This document shows positions 1-5,807 of a DNA stretch of 5,807 nt, piece by piece (the first letter of the stretch is position 1; each line of letters starts with the position of its first letter). The translations under genes and the position numbers were made by a program. The notes under the pieces are model-generated. The model was not told where the DNA came from. It saw only the letters and a program-made list of their open reading frames with translations, and made no database searches. The stretch is from Granulicella sp. (GTDB lineage Bacteria > Acidobacteriota > Terriglobia > Terriglobales > Acidobacteriaceae), in the NCBI GenBank assembly GCA_003133205.1, contig PKWK01000344.1, positions 1 to 5,807 on the forward strand. Direction: 5' to 3'.

Positions 1-380
1 GAGAGCGCGGGCGTGGGCGTGTAGGCAAGCTGATCGTCCACCATCACCTCGACGCCATTCGCGGCGAGCACTTCCAGCGCCGTCGCGAATGCCGGTTCCG
101 ACAGCGCGTGCGTATCCTGCGCGAGGAAGAGCGGGCCGGTGGTGCCTTCGCCGCGGCGATAGTCGACGATGGCCTGGCTGATGGCGGCGATGTGGTCGTC
201 GTTGAAGGACCCGCTGAACGCGCTGCCGCGATGGCCCGACGTCCCGAACGCGACGCGCTGGGCCGCGTTCTCTGGATCGGGACGCACAGCGTAATACGCG
301 GTGATCAGGCGCGGCACGTTGACGAGCGTGTCGGGCGAGGGAACTGTGCCGGGCTGGTTGGCGGGGGTGGCTTCGGTCAT
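1..380 (-). CDS. pgm: Phosphoglucomutase (alpha-D-glucose phosphate-specific), N-terminal part, cut by window edge
   Basis: Reading the minus strand from the ATG at 380 gives 126 codons that stay open to base 1. The enzyme interconverts glucose-1-phosphate and glucose-6-phosphate in the cytoplasm, linking glycolysis to glycogen, trehalose and nucleotide-sugar synthesis. Family hallmarks of the E. coli Pgm type are visible: [11 protein letters not shown] at residues 43-53, [13 protein letters not shown] at 59-71, then [10 protein letters not shown] at 89-98 and [11 protein letters not shown] at 104-114. The catalytic phosphoserine loop (TPSHNP-type) and the metal and sugar-binding loops lie beyond the edge, so catalytic competence cannot be checked. 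The start is supported by GAGGA (plus-strand 388-392) seven bases upstream. Most of the gene is missing, since the family is about 545 residues long. The gene is divergent from the collagen-like gene and no functional link is evident. Identification is by recalled motifs, not by search. Confidence 0.93.
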   Translation of the reverse strand, partial: MTEATPANQPGTVPSPDTLVNVPRLITAYYAVRPDPENAAQRVAFGTSGHRGSAFSGSFNDDHIAAISQAIVDYRRGEGTTGPLFLAQDTHALSEPAFATALEVLAANGVEVMVDDQLAYTPTPAL

Positions 381-387
381 ATCGAAA

Positions 388-392
388 TCCTC
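388..392 (-). promoter_or_regulatory. Ribosome binding site of pgm
   Basis: The minus strand reads GAGGA here, with seven bases between it and the ATG at 380. This is a good Shine-Dalgarno match at normal spacing, and it settles the pgm start. Confidence 0.7.
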
Positions 393-635
393 GTTGCTGG
401 CTGCCTTTGCAGTCTATGGGATACGGCGATTTCGCGTGAAGTTAATCGTTGTGGGATATTTCTGCGGCTCGACGGGCGGTGGCTATCGCGGGCGAGACGA
501 TTTGCCTTGCTTTTCCGGACGTATAGGCCTACAAGGGGACTGCTCCCAAGTCTGTTTTCCGCCAGCAACTTACATGGCCAGGACAAGACCAGTGGCAGCG
601 TGCATCGTTGAGCAGGGATCGTTGAGGACATAACT

Positions 636-639
636 GGGG
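636..639 (+). promoter_or_regulatory. Likely ribosome binding site of the collagen-like gene (decides the start)
   Basis: GGGG at 636-639 lies seven bases before the ATG at 647. A second purine run, GAGGA at 624-628, lies 12 bases before a possible TTG start at 641 and 18 before the ATG. An in-frame TGA at 623-625 rules out any earlier start. I prefer ATG 647 for its spacing and codon. TTG 641 would add only two residues (Met-Trp). Confidence 0.45.
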
Positions 640-646
640 CTTGTGG

Positions 647-766
647 ATGGGACGGATTTTTGGGCGTTCGCAGAGACTGCGGCTGAGGCTGCGTGCCGGC
701 TCGGCTGTGTTGCTGGGTGTGTGGGCGTGTCTGGCCGCGTGTCTGAGCACGGCGAGGGCATGGGCC
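647..766 (+). other. Signal sequence with both SPase I and lipobox-like sites
   Basis: The first 40 residues have seven arginines within the n-region (residues 1-16), then a hydrophobic stretch ([20 protein letters not shown], 17-36). AWA at 38-40 fits signal peptidase I, with the mature chain starting AQATLV. LAAC at 29-32 fits the lipoprotein signal peptidase consensus, with Cys32 as the lipidated residue. The DNRLRE-like fold begins directly after residue 42, which slightly favours the AWA site. Confidence 0.75.
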
Positions 767-3700
767 GCACAGGCGACTCTGGTGGCCGACGCCCATGTGA
801 ACAGCGCCATGCCGGCGGCGAACAGCGGGGCAATTTCAAACCTGGATGTCGGGGGCGGATATACGACGCTGCTGCAGTTCGACCTGTCGCAATTGCCGGC
901 AGGTACGACCGCGGCGCAGGTGTCGCGCGCGGTGCTGCGGTTGTACGCCAACCGCGTGACCACGCCGGGGTCGGTGACAATTTCGCCGGTGACTGGAGCG
1001 TGGGGCGAGTACAGCGTCACCTACGCGAACGAGCCCACTGTCGGCAGCGCGGCCGGGACGTTTTCGGTGAGCCAGGCAGGGGCGTTCCTCGCGGTGGATG
1101 TGACGTCGCTGGTGCAGGGATGGATCAGCAATCCATCAACGAATAATGGGCTGTCGCTCTCGGCGGGCACCGCAATCGTCCAGCTCGACAGCAAGGAGAA
1201 TGACCAGACCGCGCACGCAGCGACGCTCGATGTGGAGCTAGTGGACGCGGGGCCGACGGGAGCTACCGGAGCAACCGGCGCGACTGGGCCTGCGGGACCG
1301 CAGGGGCCTACAGGCGCGACTGGGCCGGTTGGGGCGACCGGGATGGCTGGGACTCCAGGGCCGGCTGGTGCGACTGGGCCGGTTGGGGCAACTGGGCCTT
1401 CGGGGCCACAAGGGGTTACGGGTGCGACAGGGCCGGTGGGGGCGACTGGGGCAGTTGGCACGACTGGAACTGCTGGCCCTCCAGGGCAGATAGGCCCTAC
1501 CGGACCGCAGGGTCCAGCGGGCCCTTCGAGTGGCGGAGGCTTGGACTATCAAGGCCTGTACGCTTCGACGACCAACTACGCGCTGGGAGACCTAGTAGCG
1601 TTTCAGGGGTCGAGTTATATTTCGCTGATTGCGTCAAATCACGGCAACACTCCGGGCTCAAGTCCAGCCCAGTGGGGGCTGCTGGCGAGCGCGGGTTTGG
1701 GCGCGACCGGAGCCACCGGTGCGGCCGGGCCGATGGGACCGATGGGTCTAAGTGGGGCGACCGGCGCGATCGGCCCGGCGGGGCCGACCGGGGCTACGGG
1801 TACGCCAGGGAATCAGGGAACGCCGGGGCTGGTGTACCTGGGGAGCTACAGTTCGTCCCAGAACTACGCGCAGGGCGATGTGGTGTTGTGGCAAGGTTCG
1901 AGCTACACGTCTCTCATCGCCTCGAACCATGGCAACACGCCAAGTCTCAGTCCGCTGCAGTGGGGTGTGCTGTCGGCGCAGGGGCCAACGGGGCCTACCG
2001 GTGCCACTGGAGCATCCGGGGCGGCTGGGCCTCAGGGGCTGCCGGGAAGCGTAGGGGCGAATGGGCCGATCGGCCTGCAGGGTCTGCAAGGAATTGCAGG
2101 GCAGGCAGGCGCGCAGGGAATTCCCGGAGCGACCGGCGCGACTGGGTTGAGCGGGCCCATGGGGCCGCAGGGAATTGCGGGGCCGGTGGGGCTTGCGTTT
2201 CAGGGAGTCTACTCGTCCGTGGTGAACTACGCGCTGGCGGACGGCGTCTCGTATAAAGGCGCCGGGTACGTGTCGCTGGTCGCGGGCAATCACGGCAATA
2301 CACCGGACCAGAGCCCCCAGCAGTGGGCGCTGTTCGCGGCGGCGGGCGCAAGCGGTGCGATCGGTCCGGCGGGAGCAACTGGGGCGACCGGGGCAACTGG
2401 CGCAGTGGGACCGCAAGGGTTGTCCGGACCTACGGGCGCGACCGGCTCGACTGGTCCGCAGGGGCCTCCGGTGGCGAACTACCTTGGCAACTACCTGTCG
2501 TCGATGAACTATGCGCGGAACGATGCGGTGAGTTGGCAGGGTTCGACTTACATCTCGCTAATCGCCAGCAACCATGGCAATACGCCTGACCTGAGTCCGG
2601 CGCAGTGGGCGGTTCTGGCGGCGCAGGGAGCCACGGGAGGAACGGGTCCGGCTGGGCTGGCCGGTGCTGCCGGTGCGACTGGCGCTGCAGGCGCAAACGG
2701 AGCCACCGGACCGCAAGGCCCGCCGATGGTGTTTCGAGGGGAATGGCTGATCGGCACGTCCTATGCGATCGGCGATGCGGTGGCCTACGGCGGCTCAAGC
2801 TACATTGCGCTTTCCGCGAACGTTGGCCGCGAGCCGGATATGAGTCCCGTTTATTGGGGACTGCTGGTCGAGGCAGGGGCGGCCGGTCCGGCGGGCCCTG
2901 CCGGAGCGACAGGTTTGCAGGGGCCAACGGGCTATCCAGGGCCGATGGGGCTTACCGGAGCGCAAGGGCCAGTCGGGCCGTTTGGGCCTGCGGGAGCGAC
3001 CGGAGCCGTCGGGGCCACCGGGCCGGCGGGACCAACTGGAGCGATGGGCGTAACTGGGCTTGCAGGCGTGGTGTACCAGGGAACCTATGTTTCGGCGACG
3101 AACTACGGCCTGAATGATGCGGTGACGTACCAAGGTTCGAGCTACATTTCGCTTGCGATTGCCAATGCTGGAAACACACCGGGCCAAAGCCCTGCATTTT
3201 GGGCCGTTCTGGCGGCACAGGGAACTGCGGGTGCCTCTGGCGCGACGGGCGCGATCGGGGCGCAGGGTCTTCCGGGATTGCCCGGTGCCGCGGGAGCCGC
3301 GGGTGCGCCGGGGCCGGTCGGCGCGACTGGCGCCACGGGCATGAATTTTCGAGGTGCGTGGATTGCGGGTACGGGCTACGCGGCGAACGATGCGGTGACC
3401 TTCGGCGGTTCGACGTATCTCGCCGAGATGAGCAATTCATCCTCCGAGCCGGACCTCTATCCGCAGGCATGGACAATGCTTGCGCAGGCAGGCGGCGCCG
3501 GGCCGTCCGGGCCGACTGGCGCTGCGGGAGCGGCGGCGACGATGACCGTCGGCACCGTGACTACGGGCGCGGCAGGAACTCAGGCCACGGTCACGAACAC
3601 CGGCACCAGTTCCGCTGCGGTGCTGAATTTCACCATCCCGCAGGGCGCGGCCGGCCCGGCAGGAAGCGGCGGCAGCGGAGGGGGCGCGGGCATCAGCGGA

Positions 3701-4066
3701 ATCCCGTTCACCTCGATCTATCATCTGGTGTCCTCGAATAGCTTGACCTACTACTCGGTCAACAACTCAGCGGGGAGCCTGACGGAGCTTGCGTCTGTCC
3801 TGACATGGGTTCCGGCGGGATGCACGGCGACGCAACTGAATGTCTTCTCGCAGCAGGCGCAAACGGTCACTGTGACGTTGCGCTTGGGCACTCCCGGCAG
3901 CATGGCGAACACGGCGCTCACCTGCTCCGTAGCACCGGGTCCTCCGGGCGCGTTGTGCACTGTGCCAGGTGTCGTCATCCCCGCGGGCAGCTTCGTGGAC
4001 CTGAGCATCACCGGCGCGAATGGCCCATCGTCGCCAGGCATCTGGACCGCGCTGGCTTGCAATTGA
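647..4066 (+). CDS. Secreted collagen-like multidomain protein: DNRLRE domain, Gly-X-Y rods and seven CBM5/12-like modules
   Basis: This encodes an exported protein of about 1139 residues, probably a cell-surface or extracellular fibre; I know no named homologue. Residues 1-40 are a signal sequence: basic n-region ([16 protein letters not shown]), hydrophobic core 17-36, and a possible cleavage site after AWA (38-40). A LAAC lipobox-like motif sits at 29-32. Residues 42-200 resemble DNRLRE/CBM96 beta domains ([41 protein letters not shown]). Residues 202-294 are 31 unbroken Gly-X-Y triplets. Seven modules of 50-52 residues (starting at 299, 395, 516, 609, 694, 808 and 899) then alternate with rods of 5-23 triplets. 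Residues 966-1000 match a repeat often seen near bacterial collagen-like tails ([10 protein letters not shown] ... NFTIPQG). Residues 1015-1139 form a C-terminal domain with Cys at 1059, 1093, 1104 and 1138. Trimerisation through the rods and glycan binding by the modules are inferred from family behaviour. The gene stands alone, divergent from pgm. Codons favour G at third positions, unlike the neighbours. Confidence 0.9.
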   Translation: MGRIFGRSQRLRLRLRAGSAVLLGVWACLAACLSTARAWAAQATLVADAHVNSAMPAANSGAISNLDVGGGYTTLLQFDLSQLPAGTTAAQVSRAVLRLYANRVTTPGSVTISPVTGAWGEYSVTYANEPTVGSAAGTFSVSQAGAFLAVDVTSLVQGWISNPSTNNGLSLSAGTAIVQLDSKENDQTAHAATLDVELVDAGPTGATGATGATGPAGPQGPTGATGPVGATGMAGTPGPAGATGPVGATGPSGPQGVTGATGPVGATGAVGTTGTAGPPGQIGPTGPQGPAGPSSGGGLDYQGLYASTTNYALGDLVAFQGSSYISLIASNHGNTPGSSPAQWGLLASAGLGATGATGAAGPMGPMGLSGATGAIGPAGPTGATGTPGNQGTPGLVYLGSYSSSQNYAQGDVVLWQGSSYTSLIASNHGNTPSLSPLQWGVLSAQGPTGPTGATGASGAAGPQGLPGSVGANGPIGLQGLQGIAGQAGAQGIPGATGATGLSGPMGPQGIAGPVGLAFQGVYSSVVNYALADGVSYKGAGYVSLVAGNHGNTPDQSPQQWALFAAAGASGAIGPAGATGATGATGAVGPQGLSGPTGATGSTGPQGPPVANYLGNYLSSMNYARNDAVSWQGSTYISLIASNHGNTPDLSPAQWAVLAAQGATGGTGPAGLAGAAGATGAAGANGATGPQGPPMVFRGEWLIGTSYAIGDAVAYGGSSYIALSANVGREPDMSPVYWGLLVEAGAAGPAGPAGATGLQGPTGYPGPMGLTGAQGPVGPFGPAGATGAVGATGPAGPTGAMGVTGLAGVVYQGTYVSATNYGLNDAVTYQGSSYISLAIANAGNTPGQSPAFWAVLAAQGTAGASGATGAIGAQGLPGLPGAAGAAGAPGPVGATGATGMNFRGAWIAGTGYAANDAVTFGGSTYLAEMSNSSSEPDLYPQAWTMLAQAGGAGPSGPTGAAGAAATMTVGTVTTGAAGTQATVTNTGTSSAAVLNFTIPQGAAGPAGSGGSGGGAGISGIPFTSIYHLVSSNSLTYYSVNNSAGSLTELASVLTWVPAGCTATQLNVFSQQAQTVTVTLRLGTPGSMANTALTCSVAPGPPGALCTVPGVVIPAGSFVDLSITGANGPSSPGIWTALACN
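770..1246 (+). other. DNRLRE / CBM96-like beta domain of the collagen-like protein
   Basis: Residues 42-200 start with a TLVADAHVN strand and carry a conserved [10 protein letters not shown] segment (about residues 75-84). Next come [25 protein letters not shown] and [11 protein letters not shown], ending in LDVELVDAG just before the first Gly-X-Y triplet. This order of motifs is typical of DNRLRE domains, which occur in secreted bacterial proteins and some of which bind polysaccharide. Binding here is not shown by the sequence. Confidence 0.7.
1250..3535 (+). repeat. Alternating array of eight Gly-X-Y rods and seven CBM5/12-like modules
   Basis: Rods, with triplet counts: 1250-1528 (31), 1700-1828 (14), 1982-2191 (23), 2345-2470 (14), 2627-2725 (11), 2876-3067 (21), 3221-3340 (13), 3491-3535 (5). 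That is 132 triplets with no Gly missing inside a rod. Modules: 1541-1696, 1829-1981, 2192-2344, 2471-2626, 2726-2875, 3068-3220, 3341-3490. Each module has the pattern (Y/F)xGxY/W, then NY or YA, then D-x-V, (Q/G)GSSY, G/E-x-xP, and a conserved Trp near the end. Modules 1-4 and 6 form one subtype (NHGNTP or NAGNTP loop). Modules 5 and 7 form another (FRGxW start, EPD loop). Copies that match in protein differ widely at third codon positions, so the duplications are not recent. Confidence 0.85.
1322..1451 (+). other. Clustered G-tracts able to form G-quadruplexes, coding strand
   Basis: Nine runs of three or more G lie at 1376, 1385, 1394, 1402, 1412, 1420, 1430, 1438 and 1448, separated by loops of only 4-7 bases. 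Five more lie at 1322, 1331, 1340, 1349 and 1358 with loops of 5-6. Any four neighbouring tracts meet the standard G3-loop(1-7) rule. They arise from Gly codons combined with G-ending neighbours. As they are on the coding strand, the mRNA would carry them too. Folding is not demonstrated. Confidence 0.55.
3542..4063 (+). other. C-terminal region of the collagen-like protein: tail repeat plus Cys-containing globular domain
   Basis: Residues 966-1000 ([12 protein letters not shown] to NFTIPQG) form a short beta-type unit. A glycine- and serine-rich hinge follows (1003-1014). Residues 1015-1139 are Ser/Thr/Val-rich with beta-type alternation and contain the mature protein's only four cysteines (1059, 1093, 1104, and 1138 next to the terminal Asn). 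By analogy with other bacterial collagen-like proteins, a globular end domain could nucleate trimer assembly. I cannot assign it to a family. Confidence 0.5.
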
Positions 4067-4134
4067 TCCTCCGCGCGCCTAACGTCCTTCCCTGTCGGAA
4101 TCCGTTCGTCGCGTCCACAGCGTAAGATTTCGCT
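4067..4134 (+). other. Short gap between the collagen-like gene and the methyltransferase gene
   Basis: These 68 bases hold no convincing rho-independent terminator: there is no stable GC stem followed by a T-run, only a three-pair CGG-AAT-CCG. TAAGAT at 4123-4128 is a weak -10-like hexamer ending six bases before the ATG. No good -35 box stands 16-18 bases before it. Whether the two genes share a transcript cannot be decided from sequence alone. Confidence 0.4.
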
Positions 4135-4950
4135 ATGTCCGCGACCCTCGTCACCAGCCGCGCCAACCCACGCGTCAAGCAGCTTCGCGCGGCCTTCGCC
4201 GGCCATGCGCGGCTGTCCGGAGGGTTGGTCGCCATCGAAGGTGAAAACCTGCTACGCGAAGCTCTCCGCTGCGGCCTCCCGCTCAAGACCATCTTCCTCA
4301 GCGAGCGCATCGACCCTCCAACATGGCTTCCGCGCGGTGTTGAACTCCTGACGCTACCGCACGACGTGTTTGCGAGCGCGGTGGACACGCAGCATCCGCA
4401 AGGCATTGCCGCGCTGCTCATCCCGCCCACATGGCAGATCGAAGACGCGTTCCGCTCGGACGCCGCGCCACTGCTCCTGATCGCCGCGGGACTGCAGGAT
4501 CCCGGCAACCTGGGCACCCTCATTCGGTCCGCCGAGGCTTTTGGCGCGACTGCCGTTCTCACCACTCCCGGCACGGTCAACGAGTGGAACCAGAAGGCCT
4601 TGCGCGCCTCGGCCGGCTCTGTCTTCCGTGTGCCGGTTGTGCCGATCGCCGTCGACCAGTTGGCCGCCCTGAAGCCGCGCGGCCTGCGGTTGCTCGCCAC
4701 GGTGGCCGATGATCCCTTGAATCCATCGGCGCTCCCCGTCGCCCAAGCGGACCTCCACCAACCGTGCGCCCTGATGATCGGCAATGAAGGCGCTGGCCTC
4801 TCCGCCGAGTTCCTCGCCCTCGCCGACGCGCGCATCACCATTCCTATGCCCGGCCGCGTCGAAAGCCTCAACGCCGCAGTCGCCGGCTCGCTCCTGCTCT
4901 ACGAAGCCTCGCGCCAACGCGCCGCATCTCAACTCGCAACTGCCTTATGA
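4135..4950 (+). CDS. TrmH/SpoU-family RNA 2'-O-ribose methyltransferase
   Basis: This cytoplasmic SAM-dependent enzyme of 271 residues methylates a ribose 2'-OH, most likely in rRNA; the exact nucleotide cannot be read from sequence. Residues 30-100 resemble the L30e-like substrate-binding domain (VAIEGENLLREAL at 32-44). The SPOUT knot domain follows with all three SpoU motifs. Motif 1 is LQDPGNLGTLIRSAEAFG (120-137) with Asn125 and catalytic-type Arg131. Motif 2 is MIGNEGAGLS (214-223) with Asn217-Glu218-Gly219. Motif 3 is IPMPGRVESLNAAVA (236-250) with Ser244-Leu245-Asn246. Length and motifs suggest an intact enzyme. The start is fixed by an in-frame TAA at 4123-4125, after which ATG 4135 is the first possible initiator. 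No Shine-Dalgarno sequence precedes it. The stop overlaps the rarA start in ATGA, suggesting co-translation. Confidence 0.93.
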   Translation: MSATLVTSRANPRVKQLRAAFAGHARLSGGLVAIEGENLLREALRCGLPLKTIFLSERIDPPTWLPRGVELLTLPHDVFASAVDTQHPQGIAALLIPPTWQIEDAFRSDAAPLLLIAAGLQDPGNLGTLIRSAEAFGATAVLTTPGTVNEWNQKALRASAGSVFRVPVVPIAVDQLAALKPRGLRLLATVADDPLNPSALPVAQADLHQPCALMIGNEGAGLSAEFLALADARITIPMPGRVESLNAAVAGSLLLYEASRQRAASQLATAL

Positions 4951-5807
4951 GTCTCTTCGACGCCTCTCCGATCGCCGCCGCCGCATTTAGCCTCAGCCAC
5001 GCCCCGCTGGCCGAGCGCATGAGGCCGCGCACGCTCGACGAGTTTGTTGGGCAGGAGCATCTGCTCGCCCCAGGCAAACCGCTACGCCTTGCAATCGAGC
5101 GCGACGACCCCACCTCCATGATCTTCTGGGGGCCACCCGGCACCGGCAAGACCACCCTCGCCAAGATCATCGCCGCGCTCACCCACGCGACTTTCATCGA
5201 GTTTTCTGCCGTCATGTCCGGCATCAAGGAGATCAAGCAGGTGATGGTCGCCGCCGAGAAGGCCGCCTCCTTCAGCGCGTCCTCAGGCGGGCGCACCATC
5301 CTTTTCGTCGACGAGATTCATCGCTTCAACAAGGCCCAGCAGGACGCATTCCTACCCTACGTCGAGCGGGGAGCTATCCGCCTCATCGGCGCGACCACCG
5401 AAAACCCCTCCTTCGAACTCAACGCCGCGCTGCTCTCCCGCTGCCGCGTTTACGTCCTCGAGCCGCTGACCGAACCGCAGATCATCGCCCTCCTCAACCG
5501 CGCGCTCAGCGATGCGAAGCGCGGCCTTGGCGCGTCGGGAATCGTCGCCGACGAGGAGGCCCTGGCCACCATCGCGTCCTACGCCAGCGGAGACGCGCGC
5601 AACGCCCTCAACGCGCTCGACATCGGCGCCACGCTGGCCGCTGAGCAGGCCGACCATCGAATCACCAAAGAAGTCGCCGCCGAGGCTCTGCAGCGCCGCG
5701 TCCTGCTCTACGACAAGCAGGGCGAGCAGCACTACGACATTATTTCCGCGCTGCACAAGAGCGTCCGCAACTCTGACGCCGATGCCGCACTCTACTGGCT
5801 CGGCCGC
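4947..5807 (+). CDS. rarA: Replication-associated recombination protein A (RarA/MgsA), AAA+ ATPase, C-terminus cut by window edge
   Basis: The frame is open for 287 codons to the right edge. RarA is a clamp-loader-like AAA+ ATPase of the MgsA/WRNIP1 family that acts at stalled replication forks. Visible elements: LAERMRPRTLDEFVGQEHLL (21-40), the typical entry to this family; Walker A GPPGTGKT at 62-69 with Lys68; Walker B ILFVDEIHRF with Asp122-Glu123; sensor 1 GATTENPSF with Thr150, Thr151 and Asn153; the Arg-finger motif LLSRCRV with Arg165; sensor 2 GDARNALNALD with Arg218. The start of the C-terminal tetramerisation region follows (YDIISALHKSVRNSD), and about 150 residues of the usual ~440 are missing. 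The ATG overlaps the methyltransferase stop by ATGA and has no clear ribosome binding site of its own, which points to translational coupling. Confidence 0.95.
   Translation, partial: MSLFDASPIAAAAFSLSHAPLAERMRPRTLDEFVGQEHLLAPGKPLRLAIERDDPTSMIFWGPPGTGKTTLAKIIAALTHATFIEFSAVMSGIKEIKQVMVAAEKAASFSASSGGRTILFVDEIHRFNKAQQDAFLPYVERGAIRLIGATTENPSFELNAALLSRCRVYVLEPLTEPQIIALLNRALSDAKRGLGASGIVADEEALATIASYASGDARNALNALDIGATLAAEQADHRITKEVAAEALQRRVLLYDKQGEQHYDIISALHKSVRNSDADAALYWLGR

Larger units (their letters stand above)
381..646. other. Divergent intergenic region between pgm and the collagen-like gene
   Basis: This 266-base stretch must hold both divergent promoters, but no strong sigma-70 box is visible. 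For pgm, the best minus-strand pair is TTCACG (plus 435-440) and TAGACT (plus 411-416) with an 18-base spacer, each matching 4 of 6 consensus bases. For the rightward gene, the best pair is TTGCTT (507-512) and TACAAG (530-535) with a 17-base spacer, matching 3 and 4 of 6. Both are weak and could be chance. An 8-base palindrome TAGGCCTA sits at 524-531. ATCGTTGAG occurs twice, at 604-612 and 618-626, with a related ATCGTTG at 445-451. Open frames crossing this region lack protein-like composition, so I treat it as non-coding. Confidence 0.5.

Noticed and set aside
108..611. Plus-strand frame over pgm and the intergenic region
   Set aside because: It is antisense to clearly conserved pgm motifs and its translation lacks any recognisable protein pattern.
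529..1020. Minus-strand frames crossing the intergenic region and the start of the collagen-like gene
   Set aside because: They are rich in Arg, Pro, Ser and Cys with no domain pattern, as expected from high-GC antisense sequence, and they overlap the well-supported signal and DNRLRE regions.
1021..1461. Minus-strand open frame with [17 protein letters not shown] repeats
   Set aside because: It is the exact antisense shadow of the Gly-X-Y codons and has no signal, start context or domain of its own. Similar antisense frames at 1748-2416 and 3142-3342 have the same cause.
1250..3535. CRISPR array or tandem DNA repeat
   Set aside because: The repeats are in-frame protein triplets and modules with variable synonymous sites; there are no identical repeats with unique spacers.
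647..4066. Phage tail fibre, since Gly-X-Y tracts and CBM5/12-like modules also occur in tail fibres
   Set aside because: It has an export signal and no phage structural, assembly or lysis gene nearby; both flanks are chromosomal housekeeping genes.
4067..4134. Rho-independent terminator after the collagen-like gene
   Set aside because: Only a three-pair stem without a T-run is visible.
4354..4932. Minus-strand frames antisense to the methyltransferase, including a 287-codon one at 4008-4871
   Set aside because: The plus strand carries all three SpoU motifs; the antisense frames are a high-GC artefact without motifs.

Overview
The window is GC-rich bacterial chromosome. It holds one large surface-type structural gene between ordinary housekeeping genes. 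An Acidobacteriota host (the Granulicella/Terriglobus/Edaphobacter type) fits best. I infer this from general resemblance: high GC, a secreted DNRLRE plus collagen-like protein, and a TrmH-RarA pair. No marker gene in the window proves it.

Layout. Bases 1-380 (minus strand) are the N-terminal third or less of a phosphoglucomutase (pgm), cut by the left edge. Bases 381-646 are a divergent intergenic region. Bases 647-4066 (plus strand) encode a secreted protein of about 1139 residues: signal sequence, DNRLRE/CBM96-like beta domain, a long uninterrupted Gly-X-Y rod, seven ~51-residue modules resembling CBM5/12 alternating with further Gly-X-Y rods, and a cysteine-containing C-terminal domain. 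A 68-base gap follows. Then come a TrmH/SpoU-family RNA 2'-O-methyltransferase (4135-4950) and, with an ATGA overlap, the AAA+ ATPase RarA (4947 to the right edge, partial).

The pgm, methyltransferase and RarA genes are conventional, and the last two look like a translationally coupled pair. The middle gene is the unusual part. It combines collagen-like rods with repeated putative carbohydrate-binding modules, so it reads as a multivalent, probably trimeric adhesive fibre. Its rods contain no charged residue in 132 triplets and are rich in Thr. Its coding strand is G-rich and carries clustered G-tracts, while the flanking genes have C-rich coding strands. I see no RNA genes, CRISPR array, insertion sequence or defence genes, and no convincing terminator.
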